64,000 bases of DNA from Planktomarina temperata RCA23 (GCF_000738435.1 NZ_CP003984.1:744001-808000), one strand, 5' to 3'; shown: positions 35,570-45,106, counted from the first letter of the stretch. Translations and numbers: made by a program. The notes: generated from the sequence alone by a model not told the origin.

Positions 35570-36386
35570 GGCACTGTCAGACAAAACGAGCTTGAGACGG
35601 GCAGGGTGGTCTCGTAGCCTCTCCGTATGACAAAACACTCCCCGTTCAGGTACTTTAAAACGAGCCCTGAGATCATCCGCTTGGCTGTGATGCTGTATGT
35701 TCGTTTTCCGCTCTCACTCCGTAACGTGGAAGATCTTCTGCACGAACGAGGCATTGAGGTCAGCCACGAAACAGTTCGGTTTTGGTGGAATAGATTTGGT
35801 CCGATGTTTGCTGCTGAGATACGAAGAAACCGGGTCAGTAGGATGCGATCTTATTCGAACTGGCAATGGCACTTGGACGAGGTCTTCGTAAAGATAAATG
35901 GAGAGACACATTATCTCTGGCGCGCCGTTGATCACGAAGGTGAGGTGCTGGAAAGTTATGTAACCAAGCGCCGAGACCGCAAAGCGGCTTTGAAATTTCT
36001 CAGAAAAGCAATGAAGCGCTACGGCGGGCCAGAAGTAGTTGTGACGGACAAACTACGTTCCTATGGCGCTGCAATGAAAGTTGTTGGCAATGCGGATCGG
36101 CAGGAAACGGGTCGCTGGGTAAATAATCGGGCTGAGAATTCCCACTTGCCGTTTCGACGACGAGAACGCGCTATGCTCCGCTTTCGACAGATGCGATGTT
36201 TGCAAAAGTTCGCTGCCGTCCACTCTTCAGTCCACAACCATTTCAATCAGGAGCGCCACTTCTACTCACGAGACAATTTCAAGATCAATCGAACCGCCGC
36301 TCTTGCTGAGTGGCGCCAACTATTGAGCGCATAGATTAAAGCTGCGCCAGCAATCTGATGTGAGTTCTCATTAGTCTGACAGCACC
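35570..36386 (+). mobile_element. Intact IS6-family element (817 bp)
   Basis: Terminal inverted repeats GGCACTGTCAGAC (35570) and GGTGCTGTCAGAC (reverse complement of the right end at 36386). It carries one complete transposase. No 8-bp direct repeat flanks it (AGTGATAC left, GTTGGATG right). The right flank begins abruptly inside glgA, so this copy marks a deletion or rearrangement junction rather than a simple insertion. Confidence 0.9.
35627..36334 (+). CDS. IS6-family transposase
   Basis: 235 aa, intact. N-terminal zinc-finger/HTH-like part (RYFKTSPEIIRLAVMLYVRF; LLHERGIEVSHETVRFWWNRF), then the DDE catalytic core: WHLDEVFVKINGE (first Asp), VVTDKLRSYGAA (second Asp) and the Glu in VNNRAENSHLPFRRRERAM. 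HSSVHNHFNQERHF is the usual C-terminal signature. It differs from the relatives at 58343 and 62854 by a modest number of residues, indicating repeated recent transposition. Confidence 0.93.
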   Translation: MTKHSPFRYFKTSPEIIRLAVMLYVRFPLSLRNVEDLLHERGIEVSHETVRFWWNRFGPMFAAEIRRNRVSRMRSYSNWQWHLDEVFVKINGETHYLWRAVDHEGEVLESYVTKRRDRKAALKFLRKAMKRYGGPEVVVTDKLRSYGAAMKVVGNADRQETGRWVNNRAENSHLPFRRRERAMLRFRQMRCLQKFAAVHSSVHNHFNQERHFYSRDNFKINRTAALAEWRQLLSA

Positions 36387-36888
36387 GTTGGATGCATTAC
36401 CTGCGTTGTTAGATAATGGCGGTCAGTTGGCTCTTTTGGGATCCGGTGATCCTGCGCTCGAAGTTGCATTGTTAAAAGCTGCCGCAAAACATCAAAACCT
36501 GTCTGTCAAAATCGGATATGATGAAAAGCTGTCGCATCAGATGATGGCAGGTGGTGATGCAATCCTAGTGCCGTCACGTTTTGAACCATGTGGCCTGACC
36601 CAACTTTATGGTTTGCGCTATGGTACTGTGCCGTTGGTAGCGTTGACGGGTGGATTGGCGGATACGGTGATTAATGCATCTCCCGCTGCTATGGTGCGAA
36701 AAGTTGCGACCGGCATCCAGTTTTTTCCAATCAATGCACATGCCTTTGCTAATGCGTTTAATCGGTTGCTGACGCTGTATTCCGATAAAGATGTATGGCG
36801 CTCCATTCAACGCAATGCGATGAAGCAACCGGTAGGATGGGAAGCAGCCGCCCAAACATACAAAGATTTGTATGAATCTGTACTTTAG
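36387..36888 (+). pseudogene. glgA: 3' part of glycogen synthase gene, 5' end lost at the IS6 junction
   Basis: 166 codons remain of about 480. They encode the C-terminal GT5 donor domain: GGQLALLGSGDPALE, KIGYDEKLSHQMMAGGDAILVPSRFEPCGLTQLYGLRYGT (cut here to EPCGLTQLYGLRYGT as the key signature), VALTGGLADTV and the C-terminal WEAAAQTYKDLY. Everything before the DALPALL stretch has been removed by the IS6 element. Glycogen synthesis is therefore probably broken here unless another synthase exists. Fourteen bases before glgX. Confidence 0.9.
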
Positions 36889-36902
36889 TCACCATAGGCA
36901 AC

Positions 36903-38972
36903 ATGACAGTTTCTAATATCCTTGCAGGAAAGGCATCCCCATTGGGTGCCACCCTAGACCCCGATGGGGTGAACTTTGCCGTGTTTTCGCGCCATGCCAC
37001 AACCGTAACTTTGTGCCTATTCGATAACGCGGGGATCGAGGTTCGCCAGATTGCTTTGCCTGAAAGACAAGGTCATGTCTGGCATGGTTACATCCCCGGA
37101 CTTAGAAAGGGGCAGCAGTACGGTTTCCGGATGGACGGCCCGTATAAGCCAGAGCAAGGTCACAGGTTCAATCATAACAAACTGCTGATTGATCCCTATG
37201 CTAAGCAACTGACCGGGCACCCCACGTGGAATGATGCGTTGTTCAGTTATCAACCGGGCCACAAGAACAAAGACCTCAGTTTCAACAAACAGGACAGTGG
37301 ACCATATATGCCGCGTAGCGTAGTTGTTGATCCGTATTTCGATTGGGGGACAGTGACGGCCCCGGGTCATCATTTGAAAGACACCATAGTTTACGAGGCT
37401 CATGTCAAAGGGTTGACCGCAGGGCATCCACGGATTCCAAATCCTGGAACCTATGCGGCCATGGCGTCTGATCCAATGTTGGAACACCTGAACAAATTGG
37501 GAATTACGGCGGTGGAGCTGTTGCCTGTTCAGGCTTTCATGAACGACAAGTTTTTACTGGATCGAGGGCTCACGAATTACTGGGGGTACATGACTTACGG
37601 CTTTTTTGCCCCTGACCCGCGTTACATGAAGGGGGGCGATATTGCTGAGTTTCAGCAAATGGTCCGCCGTTTTCATTCTGCTGATATCGAAGTCATTCTG
37701 GACGTCGTTTACAACCATACTGCCGAAGGGTCCGAACTGGGTCCGACGCTGATGTTCCGTGGTTTGGACAATGCCAGCTATTACCGCCTACACGAAAACC
37801 CGCGCTACTATACTGATGATTCCGGTTGCGGGAACACGCTGGATTTTGAAAACCCGTTTGTCATCCGTCTTGTGATGGACAGCTTGCGGTACTGGGTCGA
37901 AGTCATGAAGGTCGATGGTTTCCGGTTTGATTTGTGTTCCACCCTGGGACGCACCGCACGCGGGTTTGAACGCGATGGCCCGTTTTTTCGTGCCATCGGG
38001 CAGGACCCTGTGCTCAACAAGGTCAAGTTGATTGCTGAACCGTGGGACATTGGTCCGGGCGGGTATCAATTGGGGGCCTATCCGTCGCCGTTTTTGGAAT
38101 GGAATGATAAATACCGCGACGACACCCGAGAATTTTGGCGCAGGGGCAGTGGTACGTTTACGCGTATGGCTGAACGTTTGGTAGGATCTGCACCCTATTT
38201 TGACCATGATGGGCGGCGCGCGAACAGTTCATTGAACTTTGTGACTGCTCACGATGGATTCACGCTGCAAGATACGGTCAGCTATAATAGCAAACATAAT
38301 CTGGCCAACGGCGAAGACAACCGCGATGGCCATTCCAACAACCAGTCGGACAATATGGGCGTTGAAGGACCGACTGATGATCCCGCCATCCGTGCGGCCC
38401 GTCAACAGCGCAAGCGAAACCTGATCACGACACTTATGCTGTCGCAAGGCACGCCGATGATCTTGGCCGGTGACGAGTTGGGGAATTCGCAGCAGGGTAA
38501 CAATAATGCCTATTGCCAGGACAATGAAATCGGCTGGGTTGATTGGTCGGGCATCGACAAAGATTTTTTGGAGTTCTGCCAGCAGGCTATTGTTTTACGC
38601 AAGTCACACCCGATCCTGCGCCAGACGCGGTTCCTGCATTCACGTCAACGCAAATATGATGGAGAATCCGATCTGTTCTGGCGACGCGCTGATGGAAAAC
38701 TAATGCAGCAATCAGATTGGGACAATTCTGATCTAGGAACTTTGATTGCGGAACTCCGCACCGCTGCAGGATCGCCGACTTACGTAAATCGCCAACGTGC
38801 ATTGCTGGTCGTTCTGAACCGTGGCCCTGCGGTTGAAGTGATCCTGCCGGGTTTGCGTGAAGGGGATATCTGGACGCGTAGTTTTGATACTGCGCACAAT
38901 CAGTCCTTAGACGGCACGTATATTGATGCGGACAGCGTTGTCGTGTTTACCAATGAGGCCGACGCCATATAA
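36903..38972 (+). CDS. glgX: Glycogen debranching enzyme (isoamylase-type)
   Basis: Hydrolyses alpha-1,6 branches of glycogen limit dextrins. 689 aa, normal length. N-terminal CBM48 (~10-110, GATLDPDGVNFAVFSRHATTV shortened to DGVNFAVFS), then a GH13 catalytic barrel with region I DVVYNHT (267-273), region II GFRFDLCST (nucleophile Asp343), region III IAEPWD (acid Glu379) and region IV VTAHDG. The GlgX-specific stretch NGEDNRDGHSNNQSDN is present. Cytoplasmic. Between the glgA remnant and pgm in one direction, so transcription may now depend on a promoter in the IS or beyond. Confidence 0.96.
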   Translation: MTVSNILAGKASPLGATLDPDGVNFAVFSRHATTVTLCLFDNAGIEVRQIALPERQGHVWHGYIPGLRKGQQYGFRMDGPYKPEQGHRFNHNKLLIDPYAKQLTGHPTWNDALFSYQPGHKNKDLSFNKQDSGPYMPRSVVVDPYFDWGTVTAPGHHLKDTIVYEAHVKGLTAGHPRIPNPGTYAAMASDPMLEHLNKLGITAVELLPVQAFMNDKFLLDRGLTNYWGYMTYGFFAPDPRYMKGGDIAEFQQMVRRFHSADIEVILDVVYNHTAEGSELGPTLMFRGLDNASYYRLHENPRYYTDDSGCGNTLDFENPFVIRLVMDSLRYWVEVMKVDGFRFDLCSTLGRTARGFERDGPFFRAIGQDPVLNKVKLIAEPWDIGPGGYQLGAYPSPFLEWNDKYRDDTREFWRRGSGTFTRMAERLVGSAPYFDHDGRRANSSLNFVTAHDGFTLQDTVSYNSKHNLANGEDNRDGHSNNQSDNMGVEGPTDDPAIRAARQQRKRNLITTLMLSQGTPMILAGDELGNSQQGNNNAYCQDNEIGWVDWSGIDKDFLEFCQQAIVLRKSHPILRQTRFLHSRQRKYDGESDLFWRRADGKLMQQSDWDNSDLGTLIAELRTAAGSPTYVNRQRALLVVLNRGPAVEVILPGLREGDIWTRSFDTAHNQSLDGTYIDADSVVVFTNEADAI

Positions 38973-39007
38973 AGCAAAATTCACCCTTGACCAACGGAGA
39001 TTACACC

Positions 39008-40639
39008 ATGCCAATGCAAACTGTTCGAACGACACCCATTGAAGGTCAGAAACCCGGAACTAGTGGATTGCGTAAAAAGACGGCGGTGTTCCGATTGCCT
39101 CATTTTCTGGAAAATTATGTTCAATCAATTTTTGATGGAATAGGTGGGATCGAAGGAAAGACGTTGGTCGTGGGCGGTGATGGTCGCTTCTTTAACGACG
39201 ATGCGATCCAGATCATTTTGCGGATGGCATCGGCCAATGGGGCCGTTCGGTGTATTGTTGGGCAAGACGGCATCCTTTCTACACCCGCGGCGTCTCATTT
39301 GATCCGCCTGCTGGAATCTGACGGTGGGCTAATCCTATCGGCCAGTCACAATCCTGGCGGGCCAAACGCAGACTTCGGGTTAAAGTATAATGGCAAAAAT
39401 GGCGGACCAGCGTCGGAGGCCATAACGGACAAGATTTTCGCCCGAACCCAAACGATAGATTGTTACAAGATCGTCGCCGCGGACAATATCGACCTGTCAA
39501 CGCTTGGCACGCTTCATATCGAAGGCATGGCGGTGGACATCGTCGACCCTGTTTCCGATTATGCAGCCTTGATGGAAACGATTTTTGATTTCGATAAAAT
39601 TCGCGCGTTGTTCGCGGGTGGGTTTACCATGTGCTTTGATGCAATGCATGCCGTCACTGGACCTTATGCGCATACTATTCTGGAAGACATGTTGGGGGCA
39701 GACAAAGGAACTGTAATCAATGGTTTGCCTCGTTCTGATTTCGGCAACGGTCATCCTGATCCCAACCCAATTTGGGCAAAGGAACTGATGGACACAATGT
39801 ATAGTGGGGCTGCCCCAGATTTTGGGGCAGCGTCCGATGGGGATGGCGATCGCAATATGATCGTGGGACCTGGCACCTATATTACACCGTCTGATAGCTT
39901 GGCACTGTTGACTTTCAAGGCGCATTTGGCCCCTGCTTATCGAGCCGGGTTATCGGGCGTGGCGCGATCCATGCCCACATCGCGCGCTGTAGATCGTGTG
40001 GCCGAAGGGCTAGGCATTCCCTGTTTTGAAACACCCACCGGTTGGAAATTTTTTGGAAATCTGTTAGATGCAGGCAAGGTCACACTGTGTGGCGAAGAAA
40101 GTGCAGGCACCGGGTCTGATCACGTTCGTGAAAAAGACGGGCTGTGGGCTGTGCTACTTTGGCTGAATATTTTGGCAGAAACAAAGACATCTGTGGCCGG
40201 TTTGATGACGGATTTGTGGGCGACGTACGGACGTTGTTATTATTCCCGTTTGGATTATGAAAATGTGGATAGCGATAAAGCCACGCAGTTATTCGGCTCT
40301 CTGCGAGCAAAACTTGACGGTTTATCGGGTCAAAACTTTGGTGACCTTGAAGTCGAAAATGCAGACGAGTTTGAATATTTGGATCCTGTGGACGGATCAA
40401 CGTCAGCCGGCCAAGGCTTTCGCGTTTCATTTATCGGGCAGTCGCGCGCGGTGTTCCGTCTGTCTGGTACCGGAACCAGTGGTGCCACAATCCGCATTTA
40501 TCTGGAACAGCTGCAAACGGATGCAAATCACCTGGATGATGATCCGACGCAGGTGCTGCACCCGGTTCGGGATGCAGCTTTGGAACTGTCAGATCTGGCG
40601 GCAATCACCGGCCGCACGAAACCCGATGTGATAACGTGA
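39008..40639 (+). CDS. pgm: Phosphoglucomutase (alpha-D-glucose phosphate-specific)
   Basis: Interconverts glucose-1-phosphate and glucose-6-phosphate. 543 aa from ATG 39008, which is preceded by CGGAGA; a TTG 21 bases earlier is less likely. Phosphoserine loop LSASHNPGGP (active Ser113), metal loop DGDGDRNM (~278), sugar-binding GEESAGTGSDHVREKDG, and the phosphate-binding region RLSGTGTSGATIR near the C-terminus. Last gene of the plus-strand glg group, ending one base before the convergent alpha-glucosidase, so no terminator separates the two. Confidence 0.95.
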   Translation: MPMQTVRTTPIEGQKPGTSGLRKKTAVFRLPHFLENYVQSIFDGIGGIEGKTLVVGGDGRFFNDDAIQIILRMASANGAVRCIVGQDGILSTPAASHLIRLLESDGGLILSASHNPGGPNADFGLKYNGKNGGPASEAITDKIFARTQTIDCYKIVAADNIDLSTLGTLHIEGMAVDIVDPVSDYAALMETIFDFDKIRALFAGGFTMCFDAMHAVTGPYAHTILEDMLGADKGTVINGLPRSDFGNGHPDPNPIWAKELMDTMYSGAAPDFGAASDGDGDRNMIVGPGTYITPSDSLALLTFKAHLAPAYRAGLSGVARSMPTSRAVDRVAEGLGIPCFETPTGWKFFGNLLDAGKVTLCGEESAGTGSDHVREKDGLWAVLLWLNILAETKTSVAGLMTDLWATYGRCYYSRLDYENVDSDKATQLFGSLRAKLDGLSGQNFGDLEVENADEFEYLDPVDGSTSAGQGFRVSFIGQSRAVFRLSGTGTSGATIRIYLEQLQTDANHLDDDPTQVLHPVRDAALELSDLAAITGRTKPDVIT

Positions 40640-40640
40640 C

Positions 40641-42248
40641 CTAAATAACCGCCATGTCACTGTGGGTCAGATAAGCAAACCCGTTGCCATCCAAAGTTAG
40701 GATGGAACTATCGATGGATGCGCTTGACCCACAGATGATATTAGCCGCACCAATCAAGGAAATGGTGTGCTTGTCTTTGGACAGGTTGAAGACACAGGTG
40801 ATATGTTCAGCACCCTGCGTACGGGTGAATGCCAACAAGGGTTCCGCCAACGCGATAAAACGCGTCGAACCATGCGAGAGAACAGAGCTGTTTTTGCGAA
40901 ACGCAATCATGGATTTGTAGAATGCCATAATCCCGTCATCGGGTTGTTGTTTAACTGCATTTGCGGTTTGCGGTGGCTTTACCGGCAACCATGGAACGCT
41001 ATCCGAAAACCCGGCATTCGCGGCGTTCGCGTCCCAAACCATCGGTGTGCGGCATCCGTCACGCCCTTTGACAGCTGGCCAATACCTAATGGCGGGGGGG
41101 TCGGTCAGTTCTTCGAACACCAATTCAGTCTCGGTCTGCCCAAGCTCTTCGCCCTGATAGATTCCAATTGTACCTTCGAACGACATCAACATTGCGCAGG
41201 CTAGACGTGCCATCGCGTCTTCGGAAACGGAATAACCTCCCCAACGGGACACATGCCGTGGCACATCATGGTTGCTAAACGACCAATAGGGATGACCGTC
41301 GGGTGCGCCTTCTTGAAAACCTTCGATGCAATTGCGGAAATGCTCAGCGTTGAAATCGGGCCCCAACATCGCAAAGCTGTAGGCCATGTGCAGACGGTCG
41401 GTACCTTGCGTGTATTCGCCCATAATCTCGATTGATCGTCGTCCCATTTCACCAACTTCGCCGACCATCATGATATCTTCGTACTGATCGGTCAGCGCAC
41501 GCAGGCGTTCCAAAAAGTTTAAATTCTCGGGGCGTGTTTTATTGTAGATATTGTTTTGCATCCCGTACAAATCCGTCGCCATGACCTGAGGTGCTGCCTG
41601 TGCAGGTGGGTTGGACCGTAGTTTCTCATCGTGGAAATAGTAGTTTACGGTGTCTAATCTGAAGCCGTCCAATCCACGATCCAACCAAAACTTACAGGTG
41701 TCCAGAATGGCATCCACTACATCGGGGTTGTGAAAATTCAGATCAGGCTGTGAGGCAAGGAAATTATGCAAATAATATTGTCCCCGCTGCGGATCAAATT
41801 CCCAAGCTGGACCACCGAAATGGCTGTGCCAGTTTGTAGGGGGTGAACCATCTGGCTGCGGATCAGCCCAAACGTACCAGTCCGCTCTGTCATTTTGGCG
41901 GCTCCGACGAGATTGTTTGAACCAGGCATGCTGTTCTGACGTATGTGATAGGACCTGATCAACAATCACCTTCAACCCATGTGCATGGGCACCGGTAATC
42001 AGTTTGTCAAATGCCGCCAAATCTCCGAACAACGGATCGACAGACAAGTAGTCGGATACATCGTACCCCATATCCGCTTGAGGGGATGCAAAGATTGGCG
42101 ATAGCCAAATGCAATCCACACCTAGGTTGGCAATATGGTCCAACCGATGAGTGATACCCGCAAGATCACCTATCCCGTTTCCAGTGCTATCCTGATACGA
42201 ACGGGGGTAAACTTGATATATAACGGCGCTGCGCCACCATTCTTCCAT
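40641..42248 (-). CDS. GH13 alpha-glucosidase (oligo-1,6-/alpha-1,4-glucosidase type)
   Basis: 535 aa, no signal peptide, so cytoplasmic. EWWRSAVIYQVYPRSYQDS at the N-terminus and GIGDLAGITHRLDHIANLG are typical of the oligo-1,6-glucosidase/AglA group. Catalytic regions: DQVLSHTS (~97-104), GFRLDTVNYYFHD (nucleophile Asp199), MVGEVGE (acid Glu ~260) and FSNHDVPRH. It releases glucose from maltodextrin-like oligosaccharides, complementing GlgX and Pgm. Convergent with pgm. Confidence 0.92.
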   Translation of the reverse strand: MEEWWRSAVIYQVYPRSYQDSTGNGIGDLAGITHRLDHIANLGVDCIWLSPIFASPQADMGYDVSDYLSVDPLFGDLAAFDKLITGAHAHGLKVIVDQVLSHTSEQHAWFKQSRRSRQNDRADWYVWADPQPDGSPPTNWHSHFGGPAWEFDPQRGQYYLHNFLASQPDLNFHNPDVVDAILDTCKFWLDRGLDGFRLDTVNYYFHDEKLRSNPPAQAAPQVMATDLYGMQNNIYNKTRPENLNFLERLRALTDQYEDIMMVGEVGEMGRRSIEIMGEYTQGTDRLHMAYSFAMLGPDFNAEHFRNCIEGFQEGAPDGHPYWSFSNHDVPRHVSRWGGYSVSEDAMARLACAMLMSFEGTIGIYQGEELGQTETELVFEELTDPPAIRYWPAVKGRDGCRTPMVWDANAANAGFSDSVPWLPVKPPQTANAVKQQPDDGIMAFYKSMIAFRKNSSVLSHGSTRFIALAEPLLAFTRTQGAEHITCVFNLSKDKHTISLIGAANIICGSSASIDSSILTLDGNGFAYLTHSDMAVI

Positions 42249-42319
42249 TAGTAATTCCTTCTATTTTCTCTTTTATAAATAAAATATTCTTTAGGGTACA
42301 TGGATCAATTTTGCTGTCT

Positions 42320-42377
42320 TGAGCCTCCCCATCTGAACTGGTCCAGCGCTATGTTTAGGAAACGGAGGACCGATAAT
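42320..42377 (+). mobile_element. Possible left end of an IS3-like element, truncated by an IS6-type element
   Basis: TGAGCCTCCCCATCTGAACTG starts a 58-bp stretch whose end (AAACGGAGGACCGATAATG) looks like the ribosome site and start of an orfA, as in IS3-family left ends. It is cut off by the IS6-type element at 42378. Only the TG terminus and the layout support this. Confidence 0.3.
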
Positions 42378-43179
42378 GGCATTGTCAGACAAACTTGACG
42401 GTTTTGCGGTTGATCCCTATTTTTGGTAAATGACAGTACATAATCCATTCAAATATTTCAAAACGTCTCCCAAAATCATCCGATTGGCGGTTATGTATTA
42501 CATACGTTACCCGCTGAGTTTTCGTCAGGTAGAAGACATCTTGCATGAACGCGGCGTCGATATCTGTCACGAAACAGTTCGGTTTTGGGTTGAACGTTTT
42601 GGGTCAAAGTTCGCGGGAGAAATCCGTAAGAATAGGGCAGGGCACCACTCAAACTGGCAATGGCGCCTGGATGAAGTCTTTGTGAAAATAAATGGAGAAC
42701 GCTTTTACTTGTGGCGCGCCGTTGATCACGAAGGCGAAGTTCTTGAATGTTACGTCACGAGGCGACGCAACAAGGCTGCAGCGAAGAAGTTCCTCATAAA
42801 AGCAATGCGTAAACACGGCTCACCTAAGATCATCACAACGGATAAGTTACCATCTTACGGTGCCGCTTTTCGTGAAATTGGCGTTGCGGATAGACAGCTT
42901 TGTGGAGGCCGGTCCAACAACAGATGCGAAAATTCGCACCTGCCATTTCGACGACGAGAACGAGCGATGCAGAAGTTTAAAAGTTGTGCAATGCTTCAGA
43001 AATTTACCAGTTATCACGCCCAGATATACAACCACTTCAATCACGAAAGACATCTCGAAAACAGACAGACTTATAAGCAAAAACGCACAACCGCTCTCAC
43101 AGAGTGGTTCAATTTCTGTGCCGCATGATGATTGACTTGAGGTGCCTTTTTCGGGTGTTCAAGTTTGTCTGACAACACC
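42378..43179 (+). mobile_element. Second, diverged IS6-family element (802 bp)
   Basis: Its inverted repeats extend ~21 bp with two mismatches (GGCATTGTCAGACAAACTTG at 42378; GGTGTTGTCAGACAAACTTG read inward from 43179). One complete transposase. No 8-bp flanking repeat (CCGATAAT left, GAGCGGGC right). The right end abuts an internally deleted copy of the other IS6 type exactly where ~30 bp of that copy's left end are missing. Confidence 0.88.
42430..43128 (+). CDS. IS6-family transposase (diverged type)
   Basis: 232 aa, intact. KYFKTSPKIIRLAVMYYIRY, ILHERGVDICHETVRFW, WRLDEVFVKINGE (Asp1), IITTDKLPSYGAA (Asp2; Pro replaces the usual Arg in KLRSY), RCENSHLPFRRRERAM (Glu). It is clearly related to, but well diverged from, the 235-aa transposase at 35627, so a separate IS species. 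Confidence 0.9.
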   Translation: MTVHNPFKYFKTSPKIIRLAVMYYIRYPLSFRQVEDILHERGVDICHETVRFWVERFGSKFAGEIRKNRAGHHSNWQWRLDEVFVKINGERFYLWRAVDHEGEVLECYVTRRRNKAAAKKFLIKAMRKHGSPKIITTDKLPSYGAAFREIGVADRQLCGGRSNNRCENSHLPFRRRERAMQKFKSCAMLQKFTSYHAQIYNHFNHERHLENRQTYKQKRTTALTEWFNFCAA

Positions 43180-43461
43180 GAGCGGGCTGTTTCGTAGCCG
43201 CTCCCTATGACAAAACACTCTCTATTCAGGTACTTTAAAACAAGCCCTGAGATCATCCGCTTGGCTGTGGCCCTTGGTGTTCGTTTTCCACTTTAGCTTC
43301 GTTAAAGCGAATAACCTTGGTCTATGGCGTTTAGGGATTAAAAACCCTCGCAATTCACCTCAATCACGCCGCTACGCTCGTTTAGTGGCGCCAATTATTG
43401 AGCGCATAGATTCAGGCAGCGCCAATACTTCGATGCGAGTTCTCATTCGTCTGACAGCACC
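43180..43461 (+). mobile_element. Internally deleted IS6-family copy
   Basis: 282 bp. The first part (GAGCGGGCTGTTTCGTAGCC, then the start of the transposase to about 43290) and the last ~100 bp (GTGGCGCCAATTATTGAGCG to the right end GTCTGACAGCACC at 43461) match the intact element, while ~550 bp in the middle are gone. The left terminal repeat has been replaced by the adjoining IS. Not mobile by itself. Confidence 0.75.
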
Positions 43462-43594
43462 CTTTTTTTATCATATTCTTGCACAATTATTATAGCAAAA
43501 GGCAAGGGTTGTAGTTTTGCTCTTTCACAAACTTAGTTTGCTGTTACCTTAGATGGCAGCTGAACTGATTTTTATTGTTGGGCCGATGGAGAAA

Positions 43595-44764
43595 ATGGTG
43601 GCAATTTTAAATCGCTTTTCCGAAATGTTTGAGGAAATATCGACTTGGCGCCGTGATCTGCATGCGCATCCAGAGCTACGCTTTGAAGAGTATCGTACGG
43701 CAGCTTTCGTTGCCTCCAAACTCAAAGAATTTGGAGTTGATGAAATAGTGACCGGTTTTGGTGGAACGGGTGTAGTTGGAGTAATCCATGGTCAAAATAA
43801 TACTTCTGGGCGTTCCATAGGATTTCGCGCTGATATGGATGCCTTGCCCATTCAAGAAGTCAATGATTTGCCACACGCGTCAACCATACCGGGAAAAATG
43901 CATGCCTGTGGTCATGACGGGCATACCTCTATGCTGCTAGGCGCTGCAAAATATTTGGCAGAAACCCGCAATTTCGACGGTAAGATTGTGCTAGCATTCC
44001 AGCCTGCGGAGGAGGGTGGTGGTGGCGCTCGTGCAATGATTGATGCTGGACTAATGGATAAGTGGAACGTCGAAGAAATTTATGGAATGCATAATATGCC
44101 GGGACTTCCTATTGGTGAATTTGCTGTGCGTACAGGTCCGCAAATGGCCTGTCCTGATAAATTTGAAATAATTGTACATGGAAAAGGTGGGCATGGCGCA
44201 ATGCCGCATAAAAGTGTGGACAGCACATTAGTAGCGGCACAGATCGTGGTTGCGCTTCAGTCGATTGCATCTCGCAATATTAATCCTTTGGAAAATATCG
44301 TGGTATCTGTTTGCGGTTTTCGTACCGAAACTGATACATATAATGTTATACCCAACACAGTTCGTTTACGTGGCACTGTAAGAACCTTTGAGAAAGATGT
44401 TCAGAGCTTCGTACGCGCTCGGATAGATGCTCTGACAAAGTCTACAGCAGATGGTTACGGTGCTGTGGCAGAGGTAACTCACATGTCTGGTCCGCCACCA
44501 TTGGTAAATCATGAGCGCCAAGCGGATTTTGCGGCGGAAATAGCTCTGTCTGTTTGTGGGGTAGCACACCGCAATTTTGAACCATCGATGGGTGGAGAGG
44601 ATTTTTCTGAAATGTTACTTGAGCGGCCTGGAGCATATTTATTCGTTGGAAACGGAGACAGCGCTGATCTCCATAATCCATCTTATGAATTTAACGACGA
44701 TGTAATCCCGGTTGGCTGCAGTTGGTTTGTAACTATGGCCGAACGCCGTATGCCATTGTCCTGA
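43595..44764 (+). CDS. M20-family amidohydrolase (hippurate hydrolase / N-acyl-amino-acid deacylase type)
   Basis: 389 aa from ATG 43595 (MVAILNRFSEMFEEISTWRR); ATGs at 43553 and 43586 are possible but do not fit the family start. Zinc-site landmarks: the Asp of DMDALPIQE, HACGHDGHTSM, PAEEGGGGA, GMHNMPGLP and the C-terminal MGGEDFSEML. Cytoplasmic hydrolase of N-acyl amino acids or similar amides. It stands alone between IS6 remnants (43461 and 44910), so it looks like cargo moved by IS6 elements. Confidence 0.88.
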   Translation: MVAILNRFSEMFEEISTWRRDLHAHPELRFEEYRTAAFVASKLKEFGVDEIVTGFGGTGVVGVIHGQNNTSGRSIGFRADMDALPIQEVNDLPHASTIPGKMHACGHDGHTSMLLGAAKYLAETRNFDGKIVLAFQPAEEGGGGARAMIDAGLMDKWNVEEIYGMHNMPGLPIGEFAVRTGPQMACPDKFEIIVHGKGGHGAMPHKSVDSTLVAAQIVVALQSIASRNINPLENIVVSVCGFRTETDTYNVIPNTVRLRGTVRTFEKDVQSFVRARIDALTKSTADGYGAVAEVTHMSGPPPLVNHERQADFAAEIALSVCGVAHRNFEPSMGGEDFSEMLLERPGAYLFVGNGDSADLHNPSYEFNDDVIPVGCSWFVTMAERRMPLS

Positions 44765-44909
44765 AAAGGAACTGTCATCATGAACTTGGTTGAGTACGTG
44801 CCTGACAGCATCAGACGTAGGCTTACGGCAAAACGAAAGTCCAGTCCAAATGGCGTTCCAGTTAGAGGTTAGGATTGCGATACAGACATAGATCTGTCTG
44901 CTAATCACG

Positions 44910-45022
44910 CCTCAATTTCAAGCTGAACCTTGTCGCTCCACCAAAGTGGCGCCAATTGTTGAACACGTACATTTATGTTATGCTTACAATTTGATGCGTG
45001 GTCTTATTTTTCTGACAGCACC
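44910..45022 (+). mobile_element. Decayed IS6-family right end
   Basis: 113 bp matching the last part of the intact element (CTCAATTTCAAGCTGAACC, GTGGCGCCAATTGTTGA, ending TTCTGACAGCACC) with many changes. Together with 43461 it brackets the M20 gene. The sequence 44765-44909 in front of it holds no gene. Confidence 0.6.
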
Positions 45023-45106
45023 CCGAATGATCCTGTTTTTGGTCAAAACGACGACAGTAGGCCCGGAGTCAAATGCAAGTTGGGTCAAGTTTTCCATTGC
45101 AGGATG

